The notes under the pieces were generated by a model. That model did no database searches. It saw only the letters and a list, made by a program, of their open reading frames with translations, and was not told the DNA's origin. A program made the position numbers and the translations under genes. This document shows positions 1-6,883 of a DNA stretch of 64,000 bases, piece by piece; the stretch's first letter is position 1; each line of letters begins with the position of its first letter. The DNA is taken from assembly GCF_001667275.1 (NCBI RefSeq), contig NZ_LZHV01000041.1, positions 372,001 to 436,000 on the forward strand, in the 5' to 3' direction. This DNA is from Mycobacterium sp. ACS4054 (lineage in GTDB: Bacteria > Actinomycetota > Actinomycetes > Mycobacteriales > Mycobacteriaceae).

Positions 1-350
1 ATCCGGCGCGCGGGGTGACTCCACGGCATGCTGAACCGCTTCTCGATGTGCGGTTGGATCTGGGTGCCCAGGCCGAGGATGAACCGGCCCTTCGAGTAGG
101 CCTGCAGATCCCAACCGATGTTCGCGACGATCATCGGATTGCGGGCGAACGCCACCGCGATGTTGGTACCGAGTTCGAGCCGCGACGTGTGCTCGGCGGC
201 CAGCAGCAGCGGCAGAAACGGGTCGTGACTGGTTTCGGCGGTCCAGCCGCCGTCGTAGCCCTCTCGTTCCAGGGCGACGGCCGCGTCGGTCACGCGTGCC
301 AGCTGATTGGGGATGCCCCCGTCGACCTTGAGGCGGGCAGCGTCGGCCAT
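1..350 (-). CDS. LLM-class (F420-type) oxidoreductase, N-terminal part, cut by window edge
   Basis: The minus strand reads in from an ATG at 350 and stays open to base 1, so only about 116 N-terminal residues are visible. The peptide has the opening of a luciferase-like monooxygenase barrel: a beta strand with KVDGGIPNQL, then a block with GLGTQIQPHIEKRF, which in mycobacterial LLM proteins forms part of the flavin/F420 pocket. The family transfers hydride between F420 or flavin and an organic substrate in the cytoplasm; the substrate is unknown. The gene diverges from the carboxyltransferase at 436, and a TetR-type operator candidate (362-380) lies 12 bp upstream of the start. The family call is firm. 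The C-terminal half and stop are outside the window. Confidence 0.85.
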   Translation of the reverse strand, partial: MADAARLKVDGGIPNQLARVTDAAVALEREGYDGGWTAETSHDPFLPLLLAAEHTSRLELGTNIAVAFARNPMIVANIGWDLQAYSKGRFILGLGTQIQPHIEKRFSMPWSHPARR

Positions 351-361
351 GCGGGTAACTT

Positions 362-380
362 TACAGTAAGCAATCCAGTA
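362..380. promoter_or_regulatory. Candidate TetR operator, site 1
   Basis: The sequence TACAGTAAGCAATCCAGTA matches the perfect palindrome at 8525-8543 at 15 of 19 positions (13 of 16 in the two 8-bp arms). It sits in the divergent promoter between the LLM gene (start 350, minus) and the carboxyltransferase (start 436, plus). Operator function is inferred from its recurrence in front of the other transcription units of this cluster. Confidence 0.6.
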
Positions 381-435
381 TGTGACCACACGTATCTAGT
401 CGCGCGACGGAACCTGCATGAGGTAGGACATAGGC

Positions 436-1932
436 ATGCCGAACACCCAGGACTGGGGAGAAACGCTCGACGACCTCGGGCGGCGCCGTCAGCACGCACG
501 GGACATGGGCGGGCCGGAGCGGCTCGACAAGCACCGCGGCAAGGGCAAGCTCGACGCCCGCGCGCGCATCGAGCGCCTCCTCGACCCGGGGACCTTCCGC
601 GAGATCGGCACCCTGGTCGGGGGCCAGGTGGCCGCGGACGGGATCGTCGTCGGTTCCGGCTTGATCGACGGCTCGCCGGTGATGCTGGGCGCCGAGGACT
701 TCACCACGATGGCCGGCAGCATCGGGCCCGGTGGCAACTCCAAGCGCTACCGCATCGCCGAACTCGCACTGCGCGACAGGATTCCGTTGGTGATGCTGCT
801 GGAAGGCGCCGGCTTCCGCCCCGGCGGCGGACACTACGGCCGCACCCCGACCGATCTGCTCGCCCAGGCGCAGTGCTCGGGCCGGGTGCCAACCGTCGCC
901 GCCGTGCTCGGCCCGTCTGCCGGGCATGGCGCGCTCGTCGCCCCGGTCTGCGACTTCCGGATCATGAGCGCCCAGGGCGCGATCTTCACCGCCGGACCGC
1001 CGGTCGTCAAAGAGTCCACCGGAGAAGAGATCTCGAAGGAGGACCTCGGCGGGCCCGTCACCGCCTTGCCGAGCGGGGTGATCCACAACGTCGCCGACGA
1101 CGACGAGGCGGTGATCGCCGACATCCGGCGGTACCTGTCGTATTTCCCGCGCAGCGCGTGGTCGTACCCTGCGCCGCTACCGCCGGACGAGGACAGCGAG
1201 CCACGCGCGACGCCCGAACTCCTCGACATCGTCTCGCGCGACAACCGCCGCGTGTACGACATGCGCGCCGTCCTCGACGTGATCTTCGACCGGCCCGACT
1301 GGTTCGAGGTGCAGCCACAGTACGGCAAGGCGATCATGTGCGCGCTGGCGCATCTCGGCGGGCATCCGGTCGCGGTGGTGGCCAATCAGCCCCAGGTGAT
1401 CGCCGGCTCGATCGACGCCGACGCCGCGGACAAGGCGGCGCATTTCATCATGGTGGCCGACTCGTTCCACCTACCCATCGTCTTCCTTGCCGACAACCCG
1501 GGCATGCTGCCCGGCAGCCGCTCCGAACGCAGCGGGGTGCTGCGCGCGGGCGCGCGGATGTTCGCCGCCCAGACCGCGGCCACCACGGTCAAGCTGCATC
1601 TCACCTTGCGCAAGGCCTACGGATTCGGCTCCATGGTCATGTCGCTGTTGGGTTTCGATCACCAGAGCGCGACCTTCGCCTACCCGGGCGCGACCATGGG
1701 CGCCATGAGCGCGGCGGCGCTGGGCCGGGCGACGCATGCCGGTGAGGACATCACCGCGAAGCTGCGTGACGCCGAGCTGCAGGCGTCCTATCGCTCGGCC
1801 GAGCATCTGGGATTCGACGAACTCATCGATCCCCGGGAGACCCGGGATGCCTTACTGGGTGCGCTGCTTCGTGGACTGTCCAGCCGGCAGGCCGCCGCGG
1901 AGCCGGTCAGCCGGACCGTCATCATGCCCTGA
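436..1932 (+). CDS. Acyl-CoA carboxylase beta subunit (carboxyltransferase)
   Basis: This 498-residue protein belongs to the biotin-dependent carboxyltransferase family (AccD/PccB/MccB type), which moves CO2 from carboxybiotin to an acyl-CoA. The N-terminal crotonase-like half has the acyl-CoA-binding stretch with GAGFRPGGGHYGRTP. The C-terminal half has the carboxybiotin side with FLADNPGMLPG and the run KAYGFGSMVMS. Length is close to the usual 500-550. The start ATG at 436 follows AGGTAGGACATAGGC. No biotin carboxylase/BCCP alpha subunit is in the window, so it would have to borrow one from elsewhere in the genome. Its place in a catabolic cluster suggests it carboxylates a pathway intermediate, as geranyl-CoA or methylcrotonyl-CoA carboxylases do. 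The exact substrate cannot be read from the sequence. Confidence 0.88.
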   Translation: MPNTQDWGETLDDLGRRRQHARDMGGPERLDKHRGKGKLDARARIERLLDPGTFREIGTLVGGQVAADGIVVGSGLIDGSPVMLGAEDFTTMAGSIGPGGNSKRYRIAELALRDRIPLVMLLEGAGFRPGGGHYGRTPTDLLAQAQCSGRVPTVAAVLGPSAGHGALVAPVCDFRIMSAQGAIFTAGPPVVKESTGEEISKEDLGGPVTALPSGVIHNVADDDEAVIADIRRYLSYFPRSAWSYPAPLPPDEDSEPRATPELLDIVSRDNRRVYDMRAVLDVIFDRPDWFEVQPQYGKAIMCALAHLGGHPVAVVANQPQVIAGSIDADAADKAAHFIMVADSFHLPIVFLADNPGMLPGSRSERSGVLRAGARMFAAQTAATTVKLHLTLRKAYGFGSMVMSLLGFDHQSATFAYPGATMGAMSAAALGRATHAGEDITAKLRDAELQASYRSAEHLGFDELIDPRETRDALLGALLRGLSSRQAAAEPVSRTVIMP

Positions 1933-1938
1933 CCGGCG

Positions 1939-2982
1939 TTACTCCCCCGCCCGGTACGCCGCGATCACCGGCTCCAGTTCGTCCGGCGTGGCGCCGTGCA
2001 TGATCACCGCGTCGGCGCCGTAGTCGAACTCCTTGCGGACGCGTTCCGCGCATTGGCCGGCCGACCCGGTGGCCGACGGCTCGAGCCACTCGTCGGGGAT
2101 CAACGTCGCGATGTGCTCGATTTGCTCCGCGGTGGCCTTGTGGTCGATCCCACCGGCGATCGACGTCACCACGGGGTCTTCCCGGAAGCGTTGCAGCACA
2201 GCGGGATCCCAGTCGTTGGTGCGCACCATCAGGTCGCCGTAGCCCTGCAGGTAGGTGGCGAGGCGCGCGACCGTCTTCTTCAGCCGCAGCTCCTCGGGAA
2301 GGTGGTCACCGACCGTAGCGAAACAGGACCAGACCCGCACGCTGTCCGGGTCGCGGCCGGCCTTTTCGGCGGCGGACTTGACGGTCTTGACGCAGCGCTG
2401 CAGCGTCTCCGGGGTGAAGTAAGTGTGCAAGATGACGTCGTCGAACACCCGGCCGCCCAGCGCCAGCGTGTTCGGCCCGAAAGCCACCAGCGCCAATCGA
2501 ATGTCCTCGTTGAAGTCCGGATCGAGGAACAGGATCGGGTACTTGCCCATCGGCCCCTCGTGGTTGAAGATCAGCTCGCCGTGCCACAGGCGGCGCATCA
2601 CCTGGGCCCAGTCCTCCATCTGCGCGGTGGTGACCGCCGGAATGCCGAACGCCCCGTAGATCGCCGCGATGCCGCGGCCGATGCCCAGCGTGAAACGGCC
2701 GCCGGAGAGCCGGTGCATGGTGGTGGCCCACGAGCCGGTGATCAACGGGTGGCGGGTGTTGTGATTGGTTGCCGCGGTGGCGATCTGCATCCTGGTCGTC
2801 ACGGCACACGCCGCCCCGACCAGGGATGAGGCTTCCTTGACGTTCCAACGCTCGGAGATGAACGCGGTGCTTATGCCCAATTCCTCGCCGCGGCGGGCCT
2901 CGTCGACCAGCGTCGCCGGCCCCTCCCCGCCCGCACCCGCCAGCAGGTAGTAGCCCAATTCATCCAGGGTGCGCTCGCTCAA
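1939..2982 (-). CDS. LLM-class flavin/F420-dependent oxidoreductase
   Basis: This 347-residue luciferase-like TIM-barrel protein is typical of mycobacterial F420-dependent oxidoreductases. Visible blocks are DEARRGEELGISTAFISER near the N-terminus, TNHNTRHPLITGSWATTMHRLS, GGRFTLGIGRG and the C-terminal DYGADAVIMHGATPDE. I place the start at TTG 2982 because it overlaps the upstream stop as TTGA and is preceded by AAGGAG seven bases away; an upstream ATG at 3009 would run deeper into the SnoaL-like gene. It is the last gene of a minus-strand unit beginning at 4602. It ends 7 bp from the convergent carboxyltransferase. Substrate unknown; a redox step on a cyclic or branched carbonyl compound is a reasonable guess. 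Confidence 0.85.
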   Translation of the reverse strand: MSERTLDELGYYLLAGAGGEGPATLVDEARRGEELGISTAFISERWNVKEASSLVGAACAVTTRMQIATAATNHNTRHPLITGSWATTMHRLSGGRFTLGIGRGIAAIYGAFGIPAVTTAQMEDWAQVMRRLWHGELIFNHEGPMGKYPILFLDPDFNEDIRLALVAFGPNTLALGGRVFDDVILHTYFTPETLQRCVKTVKSAAEKAGRDPDSVRVWSCFATVGDHLPEELRLKKTVARLATYLQGYGDLMVRTNDWDPAVLQRFREDPVVTSIAGGIDHKATAEQIEHIATLIPDEWLEPSATGSAGQCAERVRKEFDYGADAVIMHGATPDELEPVIAAYRAGE

Positions 2983-3359
2983 CTCCAAACTCCTTGCCGG
3001 TAGCCGCAATTCCAGACTTCGGTGATTTGCCCGTCGACGACGCGGAACACCTCGATGCTGCCGACGTTGGTTTGGGCGCCGTCCTTGGTGGTCATCGACG
3101 AGTCGTAGACGATCGCGACGTGCTCGCCGTCATCGCCCGCCGCGACGACGTTCAGGTCGAAACGCAGCTGGTCGAACATCGCCCAGACGTCCTTGATCCG
3201 GGCGACCGCCTGCTCACGGGTGAGCGTGTGCGCCTCGCCCACCTCGTGCCGGATCACGTTGTCGGCGAACAGCTCCTCGGCGAGCGCCAGATCGCGTTCG
3301 TTCCAGGCGACCAAGTTGTAGAGCTCCACCACCTCGCGGGCCGTGCGCGTGGCCGCCAT
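2979..3359 (-). CDS. SnoaL-like/NTF2-fold protein
   Basis: This 126-residue protein is recognised as the SnoaL-like polyketide-cyclase/NTF2 fold by length and pattern: an N-terminal helix pair with VVELYNLVAWNERD, then DNVIRHEVGEAHTLTREQAV, and C-terminal strands with IEVFRVVDGQITEVWNCGYRQ. Members are small cytoplasmic cone-shaped enzymes, including isomerases, dehydratases and epoxide hydrolases, or ligand-binding proteins. The ATG at 3359 shares one base with the stop of the upstream hydrolase, and its stop overlaps the TTG of the LLM gene, so the three are translationally coupled. The context suggests an isomerase or hydratase step, but no catalytic residue can be assigned with confidence. 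Confidence 0.8.
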   Translation of the reverse strand: MAATRTAREVVELYNLVAWNERDLALAEELFADNVIRHEVGEAHTLTREQAVARIKDVWAMFDQLRFDLNVVAAGDDGEHVAIVYDSSMTTKDGAQTNVGSIEVFRVVDGQITEVWNCGYRQGVWS

Positions 3360-4477
3360 CAGCCGGCCACGCGGCGCAGGAATCGGTCGGTCACCCGCTG
3401 CACCCGCCGGGAGAAGATGTGTCCGACGTGGCTGCCGTCATACCAGTACAGCTCGCCGCCCCAGCGCTGCTGCAACGCGACCGCGGGTTCGCGCATCGCC
3501 ATCCGGTCGTGCCAGGCGCCGACGATGAGCCGCCGGTCCGGCGCCGGCGCCGGGTCGACCTGCAGCGGATCGATCACCGAGGTCAGCTTCGCCACCTCCG
3601 GGGACGCCAACAGCTCCCGGAACCCGTCCCGCGACGATCCCCAGCGGCCCAGGTGCCGGGCGATCATCGCGTTGAGGCCGAGGATCGGCGTGTACAGCGC
3701 GACGGCATCGATCTGCCGCTCCAGGTGTGAGACCAGCGCGGCGATTGGGGTTCCCATCGAAATCCCGGCCACCACAACGGCGGTCGCCTGCGGCTGCGCC
3801 CAGCGCACCACCGCCCGGATCTCCGAGACCGCGCGCATCATCCCGGCGACGTTGCCCAGGGGGTCCATGTCGGGGTAGGCCGGCCATTCGCCGCGCCGGC
3901 AGCCGTGGCCGGGCTGCACCGGCATGGCGACGTTGAAGCCGAGCTGGTGATGTATGCGGCCGATGCGGCTCAGCAAGAGGTCTTCCGTGCCGCCCTGGCC
4001 GGCGCCGTGCACCCAGATCAGCCACGGCCTCGGGCCGTCGGTATGCCGGCACAGGTGCACGACCGCCCGCGCGGGTCCGCTCAGGCCCTCGGCCGCCAGC
4101 GTTGTCGGCAACCCCGGGTCGTGCTCGAACTTCATCCGCTCGTACGCGAGATTTCCGATGCGGCGGCGCCGCACCGAGCTCGGGCGCAACGGCGGCGGGT
4201 CCGCGTGCGCGCGGTCGATGCCCAGGGCGGACAACTCCTCTGCGGCGGCCGCGCAGCCCTCCAGCGGCCGCATCGCCGCCGGCTGCCCGCCAATCAGTGA
4301 AAAGCCGCTCAGCACAAGCTCATCCAGCAGGACCTCGCCGAACTGGCGCACACCGCGTGGCGACACGGGCGCCCAGCCGGTCGATGCGCTCAGCCCGGCC
4401 ACCGTGCGGGGCAGCAACATGCCGAGCTCACGGGTCGCGTCCCTGGCGAGTTCAAAGCCCTGCGTTACCTTCGACAT
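3359..4477 (-). CDS. Alpha/beta hydrolase
   Basis: This 372-residue protein has a C-terminal alpha/beta-hydrolase domain. The oxyanion-hole strand reads LIWVHGAGQGG, the nucleophile elbow GISMGTP fits G-x-S-x-G, and a late DGSHVGH supplies a plausible catalytic His. An extra N-terminal region of about 140 residues precedes the domain. No signal peptide is visible, so it is probably cytoplasmic. It would hydrolyse an ester, thioester or ring lactone/diketone in the pathway. The ATG at 4477 lies inside the end of a 45-codon leader ORF, overlapping by 13 bp in another frame, so translation may be coupled. Substrate unknown. Confidence 0.82.
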   Translation of the reverse strand: MSKVTQGFELARDATRELGMLLPRTVAGLSASTGWAPVSPRGVRQFGEVLLDELVLSGFSLIGGQPAAMRPLEGCAAAAEELSALGIDRAHADPPPLRPSSVRRRRIGNLAYERMKFEHDPGLPTTLAAEGLSGPARAVVHLCRHTDGPRPWLIWVHGAGQGGTEDLLLSRIGRIHHQLGFNVAMPVQPGHGCRRGEWPAYPDMDPLGNVAGMMRAVSEIRAVVRWAQPQATAVVVAGISMGTPIAALVSHLERQIDAVALYTPILGLNAMIARHLGRWGSSRDGFRELLASPEVAKLTSVIDPLQVDPAPAPDRRLIVGAWHDRMAMREPAVALQQRWGGELYWYDGSHVGHIFSRRVQRVTDRFLRRVAG

Positions 4478-4602
4478 GCCGCCGCCCCACCCAGGACCAT
4501 CGGCGCGAAGTCGTCGACGCCCTCCAGCGGTGGGGCCGTCTTCGGGTCGGCACCCGCCGCGGAAACCGCCACGTCGAGGGTGACGGCAGCCGCCTGTGTC
4601 AT
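4465..4602 (-). CDS. Small 45-residue protein heading the hydrolase operon
   Basis: A short minus-strand frame opens at ATG 4602 behind the strong ribosome site AAGGAGCGAA and closes at 4465, overlapping the hydrolase start by 13 bp. The product begins MTQAAAVTLDVAVSAAGADP and ends VLGGAAACRR. It has no transmembrane segment and no family I recognise. It is the first frame after the divergent promoter and operator at 4643-4661, so its translation probably precedes that of the hydrolase. It could be a genuine small protein or a leader that couples translation. Evidence is the ribosome site, the position and the stop-start overlap. Confidence 0.5.
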   Translation of the reverse strand: MTQAAAVTLDVAVSAAGADPKTAPPLEGVDDFAPMVLGGAAACRR

Positions 4603-4642
4603 TTCGCTCCTTGCCGTGCGCGGACCGGACTGCTGAAATCTA

Positions 4643-4661
4643 TACTGTAACGGACTTAGTA
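4643..4661. promoter_or_regulatory. Candidate TetR operator, site 2
   Basis: The sequence TACTGTAACGGACTTAGTA has a perfect left arm TACTGTAA and a degenerate right arm (4 of 8), 12 of 16 arm positions in all. It lies in the 81-bp divergent promoter between the minus-strand unit (start 4602) and the Rieske oxygenase (start 4684). The overlapping TATACT at 4641-4646 fits a mycobacterial -10 hexamer, so a bound repressor could block polymerase directly. Confidence 0.6.
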
Positions 4662-4683
4662 TCAGGCAATCGGAGGCATCGGC

Positions 4684-5694
4684 GTGGAAGTGCCCTTCAC
4701 CTGGAAGGTCACCGGGTGGTTCATGGTCGGGTGGTCGCCCGAATTCCCGGTCGGCGAGGTGCGCCCGCTGCACTACTTCGGCGAGGACCTGGTCGCCTAC
4801 CGCGCCGAATCCGGTGAGCTGCACGTCCTGGAGGCGCACTGCAAACACCTCGGCGCGCACATCGGCCACGGCGGCAAGGTGCTGGGCGACTGCGTCGAAT
4901 GCCCGTTCCACGGCTGGCGGTGGGGCCCCGACGGCACCAACCGGTACATCCCCTACCAACCCGACCGCCCCAACCGTGCGCTGCGGCTGCGGGTGTACCC
5001 GGTGCGCGAACAGTACGACTGCGTGTTCATCTGGCATCACCCGGACGGCAAAGAGCCGCAGTGGGAAATGCCCGACATCTTCTTGAAATTCCCGCAATTC
5101 GAGACCGACCCGGCGGCCTACTACCGCGCGTACCCGGAATTCTCCCGGCGCGCGGAACGCGAGCCGGTGCATCCCCAGATCGTGGCCGAAAACGCCCCCG
5201 ACAGCGCCCATTTCGAATACGTGCACCACGCCACGGTGACACCGCGAGTCCTGGACTACAAGATCGTCGACCACGAATGGCAGTTTGTCGCCGGCTGGCC
5301 GGACGCGCGCAGCGACGACCCCGAGGACCTCGCGTTGCGGTTCCACAGCCACCTGTTCGGCCTCGGCGGGGCGATCAGCGTCTTCGAGGGGGCGCAGAAC
5401 CACCGGCTGATCTTCACCTGCACACCGGTCGACGACGAGTGTTCGGACCTGTTCTACTCGATCTGGTGGCCGCGGGTTCCCGGCGATGATTCCGACGTAC
5501 CGGAGGGCAAGCTGCGCGAAGTGATCGAAAAGCAGTTCCTGTCCACCGTCTTCGACGACCTGCGAATCTGGCGCTACCAGAAGTACGTGGAGCATCCGGC
5601 GCTTTCCAAGGTGGACGCGAAAGGGTATATGGCACTGCGTAAGTGGGCGACACAGTTCTATGACGTCGGGCCGGGGGTGAGCGCGCCGGCATGA
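4684..5694 (+). CDS. Rieske non-heme iron oxygenase, terminal component (KshA-like)
   Basis: This 336-residue protein is a ring-hydroxylating oxygenase alpha subunit of the single-subunit KshA class. The Rieske [2Fe-2S] ligands are Cys53-Lys-His55 and Cys73-Pro-Phe-His76. The mononuclear iron site follows the pattern NAPDSAHFEYVHH, with Asn170, Asp173, His176 and His181, and a late Asp near 291. These proteins hydroxylate sterol-like, terpenoid or aromatic rings using O2 and electrons from a separate ferredoxin reductase, and none is encoded in the window. The GTG start at 4684 has GGAGG seven bases before it. It heads an operon through ATGA overlap with the next gene, under operator site 2. 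Confidence 0.9.
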   Translation: MEVPFTWKVTGWFMVGWSPEFPVGEVRPLHYFGEDLVAYRAESGELHVLEAHCKHLGAHIGHGGKVLGDCVECPFHGWRWGPDGTNRYIPYQPDRPNRALRLRVYPVREQYDCVFIWHHPDGKEPQWEMPDIFLKFPQFETDPAAYYRAYPEFSRRAEREPVHPQIVAENAPDSAHFEYVHHATVTPRVLDYKIVDHEWQFVAGWPDARSDDPEDLALRFHSHLFGLGGAISVFEGAQNHRLIFTCTPVDDECSDLFYSIWWPRVPGDDSDVPEGKLREVIEKQFLSTVFDDLRIWRYQKYVEHPALSKVDAKGYMALRKWATQFYDVGPGVSAPA

Positions 5695-6311
5695 CAGGCG
5701 AACTGGCCGAAATCGCGGCGCCCGAGCACACCGCGATCGTCACCCAGGAGTGCCAGGGGGCGGTCGTCGGGCCCGACGCCGGCCTGGCCATGCTGGCCGA
5801 GGAAGCGCGCCGGGTCGCGCTGCCCAACATCGTGCGGCTGCTGCCCGTGGCCCGCGCCGCCGGCGTCCGCGTCGTGCACTGCCTGGTGCGGCGGCGGCCC
5901 GACGGCCTCGGTTCCAATCACAACGCGAGGATCTTCGCCATGGGCCAGGGGCAGGTCGACATCACCCCCGGCACCCCGGGGGCCACCCTGCTGCCCGAAT
6001 TGGGACCGGAGCCAAGCGATCTGGTGCTCAGCCGCTGGCACGGCGTCGGACCGATGGGCGGCACCGACTTGGACGCCGTACTGCGCAACCTCGGGGTGTC
6101 CACCATCGTCGTCGTCGGCGTGTCCCTGAACATCGCGATCCCCAACGTCGTCATGGACGCCGTCAACGCCGCCTACCGCGTCGTCGTGCCCCGCGATGCG
6201 GTCGCCGGCATACCCACCGAATACGGAGAGGCCATCATCGCCAACACCCTGTCACTGCTCGCGACCATCACCACCACCGACGAGTTGCTCCGAACATGGG
6301 CCCGGAAATGA
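5691..6311 (+). CDS. Isochorismatase-fold protein lacking the catalytic triad
   Basis: This 206-residue protein has the isochorismatase/cysteine-hydrolase fold: a first strand AIVTQECQG, a GPMGGTDLDAVLRNLGV helix, VVVGVSLNIAIPN and a final VVPRDAVAG strand. Compared by eye with nicotinamidase (Asp-Lys-Cys triad, Asp8/Lys96/Cys138 in M. tuberculosis PncA), the acid is Glu20, the Lys position is Arg115 and the nucleophile Cys position is Ala149. Ordinary cysteine-hydrolase chemistry therefore looks impossible. It could be a binding or regulatory protein, or use other chemistry. The ATG overlaps the Rieske stop as ATGA and its own stop overlaps the next ATG, so it is embedded in the operon and is unlikely to be debris. 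Confidence 0.82.
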   Translation: MTGELAEIAAPEHTAIVTQECQGAVVGPDAGLAMLAEEARRVALPNIVRLLPVARAAGVRVVHCLVRRRPDGLGSNHNARIFAMGQGQVDITPGTPGATLLPELGPEPSDLVLSRWHGVGPMGGTDLDAVLRNLGVSTIVVVGVSLNIAIPNVVMDAVNAAYRVVVPRDAVAGIPTEYGEAIIANTLSLLATITTTDELLRTWARK

Positions 6312-6883
6312 CCGACACCGAGCCCGGAGTCCGCGGCGGATTCCCCGACATCAGGCCCGCCGACCACGCGCCGCCCGGCCTGGGCCGATTCGTCGCAGCG
6401 CTGCGCCGGCTGCAGGATCTGACCGTAGCCAGCAACCCGGGCAGTTCGGCGTGGACCGCCGCCGCCCGGCACATCGAGAACGCGTGTGCGTTACTCGACG
6501 GCCATCAGGTGCCCGAAGGCATGGCGCCGGCCGGCCGCGTCCTCGAGCTACCCGGCCTGGGTCATCCCCTGATGCCGCCGTGGACCATCACCGGGTCCGG
6601 GCCGAGCGGCGTCACCATGTCGGGGCATTTCACCCGGTCGCACGTGGGCGGGAACAACGCCGTGCACGGCGGCATGATCCCGCTCTTCTACGACTGGCTG
6701 CTCGGCATGGTGGTCTCCACCGCCGGCACGCCGCCCACCCGAACGGCGTACCTGCACGTCGACTACCGGAACATCACCCCGATCGACGAGCCGCTGACGG
6801 CGGCCGGCCGCGTAGCGGAGATGAAGATCTTCCTGCCGTCGATGCCGGTGATGCGGCCGCAATACCCGATCGGGAATTGCTGA
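6308..6883 (+). CDS. PaaI-type (hotdog) thioesterase, apparently C-terminally truncated
   Basis: This 191-residue protein has the PaaI hotdog signature HVGGNNAVHGGMIPLFYD followed by the long central helix and the strand TAYLHVDYRNITPI. These enzymes cleave acyl-CoA thioesters. The sequence looks family-like up to AAGRVAE, then changes to a short run ending YPIGNC at a stop. The second PaaI protein in this window (23384-24091) continues for roughly 45 residues past the equivalent point, so the last beta strands appear to be missing. The anomaly coincides with the missing start of the next gene. The ATG at 6308 overlaps the preceding stop. It may be impaired. Confidence 0.72.
   Translation: MTDTEPGVRGGFPDIRPADHAPPGLGRFVAALRRLQDLTVASNPGSSAWTAAARHIENACALLDGHQVPEGMAPAGRVLELPGLGHPLMPPWTITGSGPSGVTMSGHFTRSHVGGNNAVHGGMIPLFYDWLLGMVVSTAGTPPTRTAYLHVDYRNITPIDEPLTAAGRVAEMKIFLPSMPVMRPQYPIGNC

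Noticed and set aside
15..1745. Plus-strand open frame across the left edge and the carboxyltransferase
   Set aside because: It is antisense to a clear LLM protein and out of frame with the carboxyltransferase; its residues are low complexity.
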